Below, one piece after another: positions 37,067 through 46,264 of a DNA stretch of 64,000 bases. The number at the start of each line of letters is the position of its first letter. Position 1 is the first letter of the stretch. The notes beneath the pieces are model-generated. The model did no database searches. It saw only the letters and a program-made list of their open reading frames with translations, and was not told where the DNA came from. The stretch is taken from the NCBI GenBank assembly GCA_002400415.1, contig DGQP01000009.1:342478-406477 (forward strand). The letters run 5' to 3'. Origin of the DNA: Chitinophagaceae bacterium UBA4411 (lineage in GTDB: Bacteria; Bacteroidota; Bacteroidia; Chitinophagales; Chitinophagaceae). Position numbers and translations under genes: made by a program.

Positions 37067-38320
37067 TTAGTTCTTTGCAGTTTTGTCACTTAGCAGAAAG
37101 GGGATAAAAAAGCCAAATAACATTCCGCCAATGCTGCGATCGAAATAGTTTTCCGTGACCATAGCAATGGCAAAGGTTAGCATGATAATAATGGCTAATC
37201 CATCACGGTATTGCCAGGCAATGCGAAGCGGAAGAAAGAGCCAGCTGATTAAAAAAATGAGCAGGCCGGAAATGCCCAGGCTGACCAGTATGTCGAGGTA
37301 GTTGTTATGGAGATTTTTTTGAGTGCGGATGGCAAATTCAAAATTCTTCTCCCGGTATACTTCCATCAGCTTTAATTTTTTATCACCGAGATGAACACCC
37401 AACAGCGGATGCTGGCGGAACAATTGCCAGCCACATTGCCAGATAGCAATACGGGTATTGGCACCATTCCATTGTGTACTATCCAGTGCCATATCATAAT
37501 GACTCTCGGCGCCGTCTTTCTGGTAACTGAATTTGGTATAGGTAAGCTCTTTGAACCGGTTAATTGTTTTGGGAAAGAATTTAACAATGAGAAAAACACC
37601 GATCAGCAAACCCATGATGAGAGTGGCGCCTTCCAGGTATTTTTTTCTCTTAATAATATGATAGAAGGCAAATGCCAATGTGGAAGCGTATAACACAAGC
37701 ATCAGGTTCCGGCTGGCAAGCAGGAAACTGGTCACAAATAGAAAAAGAACGGCTGCCACAAGAAGTGTTTTATACCGGAATAAGGGCTCGTAAAACAGGA
37801 ACCAGGTAAAAATGTAAATAGCCAGGTTAACCAGTAGAGAAACATAGATCGATTGCAGGCCTGTTACCGGTTCTGATAAGGCATCATTGTATAAAAAAGC
37901 GGTATTGTGAAAATGATAAGAACGATAGATGCCATATCCAATACAGGCCAGCGAAGCAATAGTAATGATTGCGGCTGTCCCCAGTAAAGCTTTTTTACGC
38001 AATTCTTTACTGATACTGATAAGGCCGATGCTTAGCGGAAAGTATAACAACGGCAGCCGTGAATCAAGATAACGAAAAGCGCTGTGTTTATTGTTTGAAA
38101 GCCATATACTGATAAAGATCAGCAAAATGAAAATGAGCATCCACCACAGAACTTTCCGTTGTTTCAGGATAGCGATTTTTTCTCTGAATGAATTAAATGA
38201 CAAGGCAGATATGACAAGGACAGCAGTGATAAGAAAATTCAGGGTTTGCAATGACGGGAAAAACAAAACAGCCGTAAATAAATATATCGAAGTAAGAAAT
38301 ATTTTATGACGGACAGGCAT
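37067..38320 (-). CDS. O-antigen ligase family protein
   Basis: 417 residues with about 10-12 membrane helices. The large periplasmic loop contains IWQCGWQLFRQHPLLGVHLGD and the His motif NLHNNYLDILVSLGISG, both typical of WaaL/Wzy_C proteins. In the locus it would attach the exported glycan to lipid A-core or a similar acceptor. It is convergent with the Wzt gene (17 nt gap). The ligase versus polymerase role cannot be separated by sequence reading alone. Confidence 0.85.
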   Translation of the reverse strand: MPVRHKIFLTSIYLFTAVLFFPSLQTLNFLITAVLVISALSFNSFREKIAILKQRKVLWWMLIFILLIFISIWLSNNKHSAFRYLDSRLPLLYFPLSIGLISISKELRKKALLGTAAIITIASLACIGYGIYRSYHFHNTAFLYNDALSEPVTGLQSIYVSLLVNLAIYIFTWFLFYEPLFRYKTLLVAAVLFLFVTSFLLASRNLMLVLYASTLAFAFYHIIKRKKYLEGATLIMGLLIGVFLIVKFFPKTINRFKELTYTKFSYQKDGAESHYDMALDSTQWNGANTRIAIWQCGWQLFRQHPLLGVHLGDKKLKLMEVYREKNFEFAIRTQKNLHNNYLDILVSLGISGLLIFLISWLFLPLRIAWQYRDGLAIIIMLTFAIAMVTENYFDRSIGGMLFGFFIPFLLSDKTAKN

Positions 38321-38413
38321 ATGATGTTTTTAGAAGAACCTCAAAGGTAAGCGCTGTCCGGTAAATGAAATGAGATTAAAAATGGTAATGATTTATTGTG
38401 TGATTGAAAATAA

Positions 38414-39262
38414 ATGAAAATGGAAAAACTGTCTGTAGTGGTGATAACATATAATGAGGAGAAGCATATCGGCAGATGCCTGCGTTCAGTAAAAGCAATT
38501 GCAGATGAAATAATAGTGCTGGATTCATTTTCTACTGATAATACCGTTACAATTGCCAGGCAATCAGGAGCCAAAGTATGGCAGCAGCCTTTCCGGGGAT
38601 ATATTGAACAAAAGAATGAGGCTACCCGGCTTGCTTCCTATAACTATGTCATGAGTATTGATGCTGATGAAGAAATTGACGGGAAGCTGCAATCAGCCAT
38701 TATTGATATAAAACGGACTTTTACATTCAGTGCGTACCGGATGAAGCGGTGTACTAATTTTTGCGGTCATTTTATCCGGAACGGAGCCTGGTACCCGGAC
38801 AGAAAAGTCCGGTTATTTGATAAAAGAGTGGCAAAATGGGGCGGATTAAACCCGCATGATAAAGTAGTATTCACCAAACCTGTTGCCATCAAACAATTAC
38901 CCGGGGAGATTTTGCATTATTCTTTTGCCACTGCAGATGAGCAGGCCTTGCAAAATGACCGCTTTAGTTCGATTGTTGCTGATTCATATTTTAAAGCGGG
39001 AAAGCGAACAAATTTTCTTAAAAAGCGCATTAATCCTCTTTGGGCTTTTCTGTACGGGTATCTAATACGACTGGGTTTCCTGGATGGGAAAAACGGCCTG
39101 GTCATTGCCTGGAACCAAGCCCGGTATACTTTTTTAAAGCATAAAAAGTTATTGGCATTGCAACAAAAGAAGAAAATGACTATCTCGTCAGATATTCAAT
39201 CCTCCGCAAACGCTGATCGTCTGGCCGGTGACATACGAACCCATATCACTTGCAAGGAATAG
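38414..39262 (+). CDS. WaaE/KdtX-type glycosyltransferase family 2
   Basis: 282 residues. The GT-A domain shows LSVVVITYNEEKHIGRCLRS, IIVLDSFSTDNT, the AKVWQQPFRGYIEQKNEA segment, MSIDADEEIDG with the metal-binding DAD, and NGAWYPDRKVRLFDK. These are hallmarks of the lipooligosaccharide-core glucosyltransferase family. The last ~25 residues are read through the antisense of fabG (75-nt overlap with a convergent gene). The original stop may have been lost and the tail may be non-functional. Confidence 0.9.
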   Translation: MKMEKLSVVVITYNEEKHIGRCLRSVKAIADEIIVLDSFSTDNTVTIARQSGAKVWQQPFRGYIEQKNEATRLASYNYVMSIDADEEIDGKLQSAIIDIKRTFTFSAYRMKRCTNFCGHFIRNGAWYPDRKVRLFDKRVAKWGGLNPHDKVVFTKPVAIKQLPGEILHYSFATADEQALQNDRFSSIVADSYFKAGKRTNFLKKRINPLWAFLYGYLIRLGFLDGKNGLVIAWNQARYTFLKHKKLLALQQKKKMTISSDIQSSANADRLAGDIRTHITCKE

Positions 39263-39943
39263 GGTAACATTAGCAATATCTTCCGCAGTGGCAAAACGCC
39301 CCAGGGGAATACCAGCCCTGTATTTATCACCAGCATCGCCTTCTTTTAAATAACTGGTCATATCTGTTTCCACAAATCCCGGAGCAATAGCATTGCAACG
39401 GATATTACGGCTGCCCAGCTCCTTGGCTACTGATTTGGTGAAACCAATAATACCGGCTTTGGAAGCCGCATAGCTGCTTTGCCCGGCATTACCCATTTCG
39501 CCGATAACTGAACTCATGTTGATAATAGCACCACTTCTTGCTTTCATCATGGGTTTAATAACCTGCTTGGTCATATAGAAAACACTGTTCAGGTTTACTT
39601 TGATTACATCATCCCACTGTTCCGGGCTCATACGCAACAATAAGTTGTCTTTTGATATACCGGCATTGTTCACACAAATATCAACGGTGCCGAATTCTTT
39701 GAGTACGTCATTGACTAACGCTTCGCACTGGGCAAAATCTCCCGCATTACTCTTATACGCTTTAGCTTTTACACCAGCGGCCTTTAATTTTTCTTCCAGG
39801 GCAGCTGCTTTTTCAGCGCTGCTGTCACTCACATACGTAAAGGCAACATGAGCTCCCTGCTCTGCAAATTTTACAGCAATTCCTTCACCGATACCACGGG
39901 TGGCTCCTGTAACGATAGCAACTTTATTTTCCAGTAATTTCAT
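39188..39943 (-). CDS. fabG: 3-oxoacyl-[acyl-carrier-protein] reductase
   Basis: 251 residues, classical SDR. The NAD(P)-binding motif is TGATRGIGEGIAVKFAE. NNAG is present in ICVNNAGISKDNLL, and the catalytic Ser/Tyr/Lys are in INMSSVIGEMGNAGQSSYAASKAG. The C-terminal FLASDMGSYVTGQTISVCGG is typical of FabG. It reduces beta-ketoacyl-ACP in fatty-acid synthesis. Confidence 0.93.
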   Translation of the reverse strand: MKLLENKVAIVTGATRGIGEGIAVKFAEQGAHVAFTYVSDSSAEKAAALEEKLKAAGVKAKAYKSNAGDFAQCEALVNDVLKEFGTVDICVNNAGISKDNLLLRMSPEQWDDVIKVNLNSVFYMTKQVIKPMMKARSGAIINMSSVIGEMGNAGQSSYAASKAGIIGFTKSVAKELGSRNIRCNAIAPGFVETDMTSYLKEGDAGDKYRAGIPLGRFATAEDIANVTLFLASDMGSYVTGQTISVCGGLNI

Positions 39944-39954
39944 GATTCAGTTAT

Positions 39955-41481
39955 TTAGGGGTTGGCAAATGTACTTGTATTCAATTGTAAAATTTCTTCC
40001 ACGTATTTTCTTTCGTTACTCAGCCTCGGTACTTTATGTTGTCCACCCAGTTTTCCCCGTTGCCGCAGCCATTCGGTAAATGCTCCCTTCCGCAATGAAT
40101 GAATGATTGGTAAACCCAGGGCTATACTTTTGTGCCGTTTGGCTTCATAATCGCTGTTAATACTTTTTAGAGCCAGGTCGAGTTCATTTATAAAGGCTGA
40201 AATATCTCCGGGCTCTTTTTCAAATTCAATCAGCCATTCGTGAGCACCATTGGCGCTGTCTGAAAAATAAACCGGTGCAGCTGTATAGTCATTCACAATG
40301 GCACCTGTTCTTTCACAAGCCATTGCAATGGCTTTATCAGAGTTGTCAACGATCACCTCTTCCCCAAAGGCATTCATATAATGTTTTAACCGGCCGGATA
40401 CTTTTACCCTGTAAGGTTTTACCGAAGTGAATTGAACAGTATCACCCACCAGGTATCGCCATAAACCACCATTGGTGCTGATGATAAGAGCATAGTTTTT
40501 CCCAATCTCCACATCCTGCAGGCTGATCGTTTGAGGCTCTTTCCTGCCATACTCACTCACGGGCATGAACTCCATGAAGATTCCGTGATCAGTAAAAAGT
40601 AACATCCCGTCCTCACCGGGATTTTCCTGTGCCGCAAAAAAGCCCTCGCTGGCATTGTACATTTCCAGGTAATTGATCTTTTTACCAATGATTTTCTGAA
40701 ACTGTTCTTTGTAAGGAGTAAAGGAAACGCCGCCATGCATGTATAACTCAAGTGAAGGCCATACTTCAGCGATTGATTGTTTGCCGGTGATCTCAAGAAT
40801 TCTCTTGAACAGGACTAATGTCCAGGTGGGAACACCTGAAATAGAAGTCACATTTTCTTTGATTGTACTTTCAGCCAGCTTTTCAATTTTATTTTCCCAT
40901 TCATCCATCAGGGCTATGCTGAGATCAGGTGTCCGCAACCAATGACCCCAGAAGGGTGAGTTTTGCAGCAACACGGCACTGAGGTCACCATACTGTGCAT
41001 CGGTGTTCATCGGGTTAATGTTGTGGCTGCCGCCAATTACCAAACCTTTCCCGGTCAGTAAAGCAGACTCAGAATTATACTGGTAATATAAGGACAATAC
41101 ATCTTTGGATGCTTTGTAATGACCATCCTGCAGGCTTTCATCGCTGATCGGGATGAATTTGCTTTTATCACTGGTGGTGCCGCTGCTTTTGGCAAACCAG
41201 TAGATCGGTGTATTCCATAAAATATTCTGTTCGCCCTGCATGATGCGTTCTATATAAGGCTTCATATCCTCATACCCGTGAATGGGAACCGCCTGTTTGA
41301 ATGCTTTTACATTAAACAACCGGGAAAAATTATATTTACGGCCAAACTCAGTGTATTGCGCCGATGTAACGAGGTCCTGCAGCACTTCCCGCTGCGCATC
41401 CAGCGGGTTATTCTTCCAGGCTTCGATCCGCCAGAGGCGCATCCGGGCAAGCGATGATATGGCAGGACTCAGCAGGCTCAT
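39955..41481 (-). CDS. GH3 auxin-responsive promoter family protein
   Basis: 508 residues, ANL-superfamily-like adenylating fold of the GH3 type. Visible segments are the phosphate loop WFAKSSGTTSDKSKFIPIS, MYNASEGFFAAQ and LWRYLVGDTVQF. Bacterial GH3 proteins are presumed acyl-acid-amido synthetases with unknown substrates. It lies 11 nt upstream of fabG on the same strand, so co-transcription is likely. Confidence 0.92.
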   Translation of the reverse strand: MSLLSPAISSLARMRLWRIEAWKNNPLDAQREVLQDLVTSAQYTEFGRKYNFSRLFNVKAFKQAVPIHGYEDMKPYIERIMQGEQNILWNTPIYWFAKSSGTTSDKSKFIPISDESLQDGHYKASKDVLSLYYQYNSESALLTGKGLVIGGSHNINPMNTDAQYGDLSAVLLQNSPFWGHWLRTPDLSIALMDEWENKIEKLAESTIKENVTSISGVPTWTLVLFKRILEITGKQSIAEVWPSLELYMHGGVSFTPYKEQFQKIIGKKINYLEMYNASEGFFAAQENPGEDGMLLFTDHGIFMEFMPVSEYGRKEPQTISLQDVEIGKNYALIISTNGGLWRYLVGDTVQFTSVKPYRVKVSGRLKHYMNAFGEEVIVDNSDKAIAMACERTGAIVNDYTAAPVYFSDSANGAHEWLIEFEKEPGDISAFINELDLALKSINSDYEAKRHKSIALGLPIIHSLRKGAFTEWLRQRGKLGGQHKVPRLSNERKYVEEILQLNTSTFANP

Positions 41482-41539
41482 GTAGTTGGCAAGATAAAAT
41501 TATTTACCTGAATATACAGCCTGTTACAACCGGAAGATA

Positions 41540-42292
41540 TTATACCTTATGTTTTTTATGGAGAACCGGTGTATAATAGAAAAACAACCGGAAGGTATTA
41601 TTAAGATCGTACTGATAGCCGGAAAATTTTTGCTGGCATACGACCATATAGCCGGTATCAAAACTCAGATCTTTGCTGATTTTTTGACGAATCCCGGTAA
41701 AAAGGCGATTCTGGTCAAGCGTATTGTACACTACATCTTTTCCCATATGCAGCAGTATTTCATCAGATATACATAGGGAAGGGAGCTTATCATTTTTGAA
41801 AACAGGGATTGTAATGCTCAGTAAATACCGGAACCGGTTCGTAAAGCGATTTTCACCGGTGAGTTTATCTCCCGCTATCTTTTGCTGCCAGCGCTGTTCG
41901 TTGCGGAAACGCTGTAGCAGGGAGATTTTACGGATTTTGGAACTATAGATTACCTGTTGATAGATCCTGTTCTCATTGGAAACAGTCTTCCAGCCGGGTG
42001 TGGTCGGATGCAGCCACATATGGCCATAGCCCAGCGCCACGGAGAGATTTTTATCAATATTATATTGTACAGCGCCGCGGACAAAATCAAAATTACTTTT
42101 CGCCATAAAATTGGTCCTTCGTTCATGGAGGTCCAGTAATACCGACCAGCGGTCAGTAATGCGGGCGGTGGTATTTACTGAAAACCAGGCTTGGGACTGG
42201 TGATTAATTTGGCGGCTGGTTTGGGCAGCAGCAGGGTTTAAGCCCGCAAAAACAAGGGGTAAAAGCGATAAGAATCTAAAAAATGTTTTCAT
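41540..42292 (-). CDS. DUF2490 outer-membrane barrel-like protein
   Basis: 250 residues with signal peptide ending PAAAQ. The mature part (QINHQSQAWFSVNTTARITD, LDLHERRTNF, LSVALGYGHMWLHP) alternates polar and hydrophobic residues like a beta-barrel and matches the DUF2490 pattern. Function is unknown. A TATTTTTG box on the minus strand (42297-42304) ends 4 nt before the ATG, suggesting a leaderless transcript. An inverted repeat CCTGT-N6-ACAGG (42309-42324) overlaps the upstream promoter region. Confidence 0.82.
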   Translation of the reverse strand: MKTFFRFLSLLPLVFAGLNPAAAQTSRQINHQSQAWFSVNTTARITDRWSVLLDLHERRTNFMAKSNFDFVRGAVQYNIDKNLSVALGYGHMWLHPTTPGWKTVSNENRIYQQVIYSSKIRKISLLQRFRNEQRWQQKIAGDKLTGENRFTNRFRYLLSITIPVFKNDKLPSLCISDEILLHMGKDVVYNTLDQNRLFTGIRQKISKDLSFDTGYMVVCQQKFSGYQYDLNNTFRLFFYYTPVLHKKHKV

Positions 42293-42400
42293 GGAACAAA
42301 AATACCGGCCTGTTCCGGGACAGGATATGATGCAGGTTAGGATTTTGAAAGGGAAAGACTGATTAAGATTTGCCGGGATATTGTCGGAAAATCAGTTTTA

Positions 42401-43189
42401 TTAGTTGGAATCGTTGCTCAAATTATGCTGCCCCTTAGCTTCTTCATGCAAATAATCCTTACGTTTCAGTTCAAAATTTCTTCCGAGGTAGAGTTTACGC
42501 ACCTGCTCATCATCGGCCAGTTCTTCCGCAGTCCCGTGTTTGAATATTTTTCCTTCGATCAGCAGGTAGGCCCTGTCACAGATGGACAATGTTTCAGTTA
42601 CATTATGATCAGTAATAAGGATACCGATGTTCTTTAATTTCAGTTTGGCCACGATACTCTGAATATCTTCCACGGCGATCGGATCAATGCCGGCAAAGGG
42701 TTCGTCTAATAAAATAAATTTGGGATCAACAGCGAGAGCACGGGCAATTTCAGTACGCCTTCTTTCGCCTCCGCTCAGTACATCGCCGTTGCTTTTCCGC
42801 ACATGGTGAAGCCTGAATTCATCCAGCAGGTTTTCCAGCTTTTCCCGTTGTTCCTGTTTGGACAGGCTCGTCATTTCCAGCACTGCAGTAATGTTATCTT
42901 CAACGCTCAGCTTGCGGAATACCGATGCTTCCTGCGGGAGGTAGCCAATCCCCATTTTTGCCCTTTTGTACATAGGCAGCTGGGTAATATCCTGGTTATC
43001 CAGGAAAACCTGGCCTTCGTCCGGCTTTACCAGCCCCACCACCTGGTAAAAAGAAGTGGTTTTCCCTGCCCCGTTAGGCCCGAGCAGCCCTACAATTTCC
43101 CCTTGTTTCACATCAAAAGAAACATGGTTTACCACCGTACGGCTCCCGTATTTCTTGACCAGGTCTTTGGTATGTATTGTAAGCGGCAT
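42401..43189 (-). CDS. lptB: LPS export ABC transporter ATP-binding protein
   Basis: 262 residues. Walker A is GLLGPNGAGKTTSFYQVVG, the signature is VLSGGERRRTEIARAL and Walker B is FILLDEPFAGIDP, with switch His in ITDHNV. YGSRTVVNHVSFDVKQGEIV at the N-terminus and the GIGYLPQEASVFRKLSVEDN segment are typical of LptB. It powers LPS extraction by LptFG from the inner membrane. It is divergent from metF over a 97-bp intergenic region. Confidence 0.95.
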   Translation of the reverse strand: MPLTIHTKDLVKKYGSRTVVNHVSFDVKQGEIVGLLGPNGAGKTTSFYQVVGLVKPDEGQVFLDNQDITQLPMYKRAKMGIGYLPQEASVFRKLSVEDNITAVLEMTSLSKQEQREKLENLLDEFRLHHVRKSNGDVLSGGERRRTEIARALAVDPKFILLDEPFAGIDPIAVEDIQSIVAKLKLKNIGILITDHNVTETLSICDRAYLLIEGKIFKHGTAEELADDEQVRKLYLGRNFELKRKDYLHEEAKGQHNLSNDSN

Positions 43190-43194
43190 GGCCG

Positions 43195-43223
43195 CAAAAA
43201 TAAGCTATGCTCTGTTATGGCAA
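43195..43223 (-). promoter_or_regulatory. lptB promoter
   Basis: On the minus strand TTG, 18 nt, TATTTTTG. The ATG of lptB follows the -7 box by 5 nt, which predicts a leaderless or near-leaderless mRNA. Confidence 0.6.
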
Positions 43224-43248
43224 TGCGGGTAATTTCATTTAACGCGGC

Positions 43249-43279
43249 TTTGACTAATGGCCCTGCATCATTAGCTTTG
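43249..43279 (+). promoter_or_regulatory. metF promoter
   Basis: TTTG, 19 nt, TAGCTTTG is an exact Bacteroidota-type promoter. The ATG at 43287 follows by 7 nt, so little or no 5' leader is expected. Confidence 0.72.
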
Positions 43280-43286
43280 CAACTCC

Positions 43287-44237
43287 ATGAAAGTAATTGA
43301 CCATATCAACCGGGCCAAAGACACCCTGGTATCTTTTGAAGTACTTCCCCCGCTGAAAGGCAAGGGCATAGAAGCATTATATAAGCACCTTGACCCTCTG
43401 ATGGAATTCAGGCCATCGTTTATTAATGTTACGTATCACCGGAGTGAGCATGTATTCAAAAAGAGGAGCGACGGCAGTTTTGAAAAAGTGATTATCCGGA
43501 AAAGGCCGGGTACCGAGAGTATCTGCGCGGCCATCATGAATAAATACAATGTGGATACGGTGCCCCACCTGATCTGCGGAGGGTTTAGTGTAAATGAAAC
43601 AGAGGATGCGCTGATCAATCTCCGTTATCTTGGTATTGATAATGTACTGGTACTTCGCGGCGATGCAGCAAAGAATGAAACCGCCTTTGAACCCGAGCCG
43701 GGCGGTCATAAATATGCCAGCGACCTGCTGAAGCAGGTTGTGAACCTGAATGCCGGGATTTACCTTGAGGATGACCTGAAAGGTACTCAGAAGACAGAAT
43801 TTTGTATTGGCGTGGCCGGTTACCCGGAAAAACACTTTGAGGCCCCGAATATGGAAACCGATCTGGGTTACCTGAAAGCCAAGATCGATGCCGGTGCGGA
43901 CTATATAGTAACACAAATGTTCTTTGATAATGCGAAGTATTATGCCTTTGTAAAGGCCTGCCGGGATGCAGGTATCAATGTCCCCATCATCCCCGGGTTA
44001 AAACCGGTATATAGCAAAAAACAGCTGACCGTTCTTCCCAAGACCTTCCATATTGACCTGCCTACCGATCTCTCAAACGAGATCCTGAAATGCAAAACAG
44101 ATGAGGATGTGGAGAAAGTGGGGCAGGAGTGGTTGCTGACGCAGTCAAGAGACCTGAAGAAAAACGGTGTTCCTGTTCTACATTATTATACATTAGGCAA
44201 ACCGCATGTAGTAGCAAATGTGGTGAAGCAACTTTAA
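43287..44237 (+). CDS. metF: methylenetetrahydrofolate reductase
   Basis: 316 residues, (beta/alpha)8 barrel FAD enzyme. The N-terminal catalytic-Glu segment is LVSFEVLPPLKGKG. Next come FINVTYHR, PHLICGGFSVNETEDALINL, NVLVLRGDA, and DYIVTQMFFDNAKYYAFV. It reduces 5,10-methylene-THF to 5-methyl-THF for methionine synthesis. It appears monocistronic, with a symmetrical terminator downstream. Confidence 0.95.
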   Translation: MKVIDHINRAKDTLVSFEVLPPLKGKGIEALYKHLDPLMEFRPSFINVTYHRSEHVFKKRSDGSFEKVIIRKRPGTESICAAIMNKYNVDTVPHLICGGFSVNETEDALINLRYLGIDNVLVLRGDAAKNETAFEPEPGGHKYASDLLKQVVNLNAGIYLEDDLKGTQKTEFCIGVAGYPEKHFEAPNMETDLGYLKAKIDAGADYIVTQMFFDNAKYYAFVKACRDAGINVPIIPGLKPVYSKKQLTVLPKTFHIDLPTDLSNEILKCKTDEDVEKVGQEWLLTQSRDLKKNGVPVLHYYTLGKPHVVANVVKQL

Positions 44238-44255
44238 TGGATAAAGTAATTAGAA

Positions 44256-44285
44256 TAAAAAACTCCGGGTAACCGGAGTTTTTTA
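44256..44285 (+). terminator. bidirectional terminator between metF and the PPIase gene
   Basis: AACTCCGG, GTAA, CCGGAGTT is an 8-bp stem. It is preceded by an A-run and followed by a T-run, so it can serve both the + strand metF and the converging - strand gene. Confidence 0.87.
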
Positions 44286-44301
44286 TTAAGTGCTTTCTAT
44301 C

Positions 44302-46233
44302 TTATTTGAGTAAATTTTCCAAAACCTTTTCATCCACTTTCACCGGGTATTTCTCCCTCAGCCGTTTGATCCATTGTTCTTCCAGCAAAGCCTGGTAATC
44401 GTTTATCACCAATCCTTTGGCTTCGTTGAATGTTCGTTGCGCTGGCTGCGGATATACCTTACTGACATACGCAAAGGAAGCAGTATTATCTGTCGGGTTG
44501 ATCAATGGGGTTGTCACCAGCCCGCTGTAGGGAACGATTTTTGTCCGGCTCGGCAATTGCGGCCACTCATAGCGGGAAGAGTCGGCTACCACTTTTTCCA
44601 CCAGTGCATCAGCGTAAATTTTCCAGTTAGCCGGATTTTTCTTCACCTGGTTAAACAATAATTCAGCTGTTTCCTTATCGGAACAAAAGAAGATCACGGC
44701 ATCAGCACTTTTGGACCAGTTGTACTTTGTCTTATTTGCTTCATATAATGCTTCTTGTTCCAATGTATCTGTTCCGGTGCGGTTCCATATTTCCTGCTGC
44801 ATGATTTCGAAGAACAAATTACCTTCTTTGAATTCATTCATCTGGTTGCGGAAATCTGCATTGAAGAGCTCAAGATGGTCACGGTAGTATTGCATCACAA
44901 CTGCATTCACATGATCGGTCATCACTTCCTCATAGGTTTTTCTGCCAGAGCCATCCTGTTTATAGCGGAATGCCTGGGCATAAGTAATCCAGTCGGACAC
45001 TTTCACAGCACTATCTCCGAGGGTAAAAACTGTAAGGCCGGGATTGATATTCCTTCCTGTTCCCAGCGGCCGGCGGTCCAGCAAGCTGTCAGTATATGCC
45101 CAGAGATCATTCCTATTATAGGTACCGGGTTGAAAACCAGCTTTTGTCTTTACGTTATTATAGATTACTTCACGGGATTCTTTCCATCGCTGGTCACGGT
45201 TGATCTTTTGCCGTAATTCCTGTTCGTTGGATTTATTGCCGGCATCGGTTACTACAGGAACAATACCTGTTCTTTTCACAATATGATAACCATGTGAAGT
45301 GAGAAATGGTTTTGTGATGGCTCCATCTTTCGTAAGCCCCCATACCTTCGCTTCAAAAACAGGGTCATACTGGCCGATCCCAAAATCAGGCATGGTGCCG
45401 CCGGTAATGGCGGTTGTATAATCATTACTGAAAGCAGTAGCCAGCTTTTCAAAAGCTTCGCCAGCCAGCAAACGTTTATAAATGGAATCTGCCCGCTTTG
45501 CAATCTTTTGTTGAGCTGCTGCATCGGAGCCGGGAGGAAAGGCCAGCAGAATTTGTTTAGCTTTCATTTTACCCACCGCTTTCCTTTCGGCGATATTTTT
45601 GAAGATATGGTAGCCGGCTTTTGAACGGATAACAGTACTATACCTGCCCGGTGCGGTTGCATAGACAGCATTTTCAAAAACATAAGGTAAGGTGAAGGCG
45701 GTAATCCATCCTATATCACCTTTATTGTTTTTTGCAGCAGGGTCTTGTGAGAACTGTTGCGCCAGTGTGGCGAAATCTTCCCCTTTTTGCAGGCGTTCAT
45801 AAATACTGTTGACCTGGTTATAGGCAACAGTTGTATCGTTATTGTTGGCTCCAATGAAGATATGGGCCACATGAATATCTTTCTGGCTGCGGGCAAAAGC
45901 TTCCTGTGTTAACCGGGTCATGGTCTGCGGATCACTCATGAAATTCTCAATGATCTGGTTGCGCAGGTTGGTCACTTCCACGGTTATTTGTGGAAGTGTA
46001 TCGTATCTTCTTTCCAGCGCTTCCCTGATCTTGAGGCGGGAGTTGATATACAGGTTGAGATAATCCCGCATGGCTTTTTCCTTATTAACAGCCGGGGATG
46101 CATTATTTTTATTATAGGCTTTTACAAATTCATCAGCCTGCACGGAATACCGGCCATAGGTAAAAAGTGTTTGAGAAAAGGAAGGGAAGGATAGTGCACT
46201 AATAATGATCAGCAGGAAAAATCTTTTGTTCAT
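44302..46233 (-). CDS. periplasmic peptidylprolyl isomerase (PpiC/SurA-like)
   Basis: 643 residues with signal peptide (FFLLIIISALSFPSFSQ). Two parvulin rotamase domains are visible: DIHVAHIFIGAN through GRYSTVIRSKAGYHIFKN (about 120-225), and KMKAKQILLAFPPG through TKPFLTSHGYHIVKRTG (about 230-340). The C-terminal part is SurA-like and helical. It probably chaperones outer-membrane proteins. It follows the TlpA-like gene by 31 nt on the same strand. Confidence 0.9.
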   Translation of the reverse strand: MNKRFFLLIIISALSFPSFSQTLFTYGRYSVQADEFVKAYNKNNASPAVNKEKAMRDYLNLYINSRLKIREALERRYDTLPQITVEVTNLRNQIIENFMSDPQTMTRLTQEAFARSQKDIHVAHIFIGANNNDTTVAYNQVNSIYERLQKGEDFATLAQQFSQDPAAKNNKGDIGWITAFTLPYVFENAVYATAPGRYSTVIRSKAGYHIFKNIAERKAVGKMKAKQILLAFPPGSDAAAQQKIAKRADSIYKRLLAGEAFEKLATAFSNDYTTAITGGTMPDFGIGQYDPVFEAKVWGLTKDGAITKPFLTSHGYHIVKRTGIVPVVTDAGNKSNEQELRQKINRDQRWKESREVIYNNVKTKAGFQPGTYNRNDLWAYTDSLLDRRPLGTGRNINPGLTVFTLGDSAVKVSDWITYAQAFRYKQDGSGRKTYEEVMTDHVNAVVMQYYRDHLELFNADFRNQMNEFKEGNLFFEIMQQEIWNRTGTDTLEQEALYEANKTKYNWSKSADAVIFFCSDKETAELLFNQVKKNPANWKIYADALVEKVVADSSRYEWPQLPSRTKIVPYSGLVTTPLINPTDNTASFAYVSKVYPQPAQRTFNEAKGLVINDYQALLEEQWIKRLREKYPVKVDEKVLENLLK

Positions 46234-46264
46234 AGTTTTGAATTTTCAGGTATGTGGGTGCTGT

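Noticed and set aside
42803..43300. A 165-codon + strand frame opposite lptB.
   Set aside because: It is antisense to the conserved LptB domain and runs across the lptB/metF promoters; it is a shadow.
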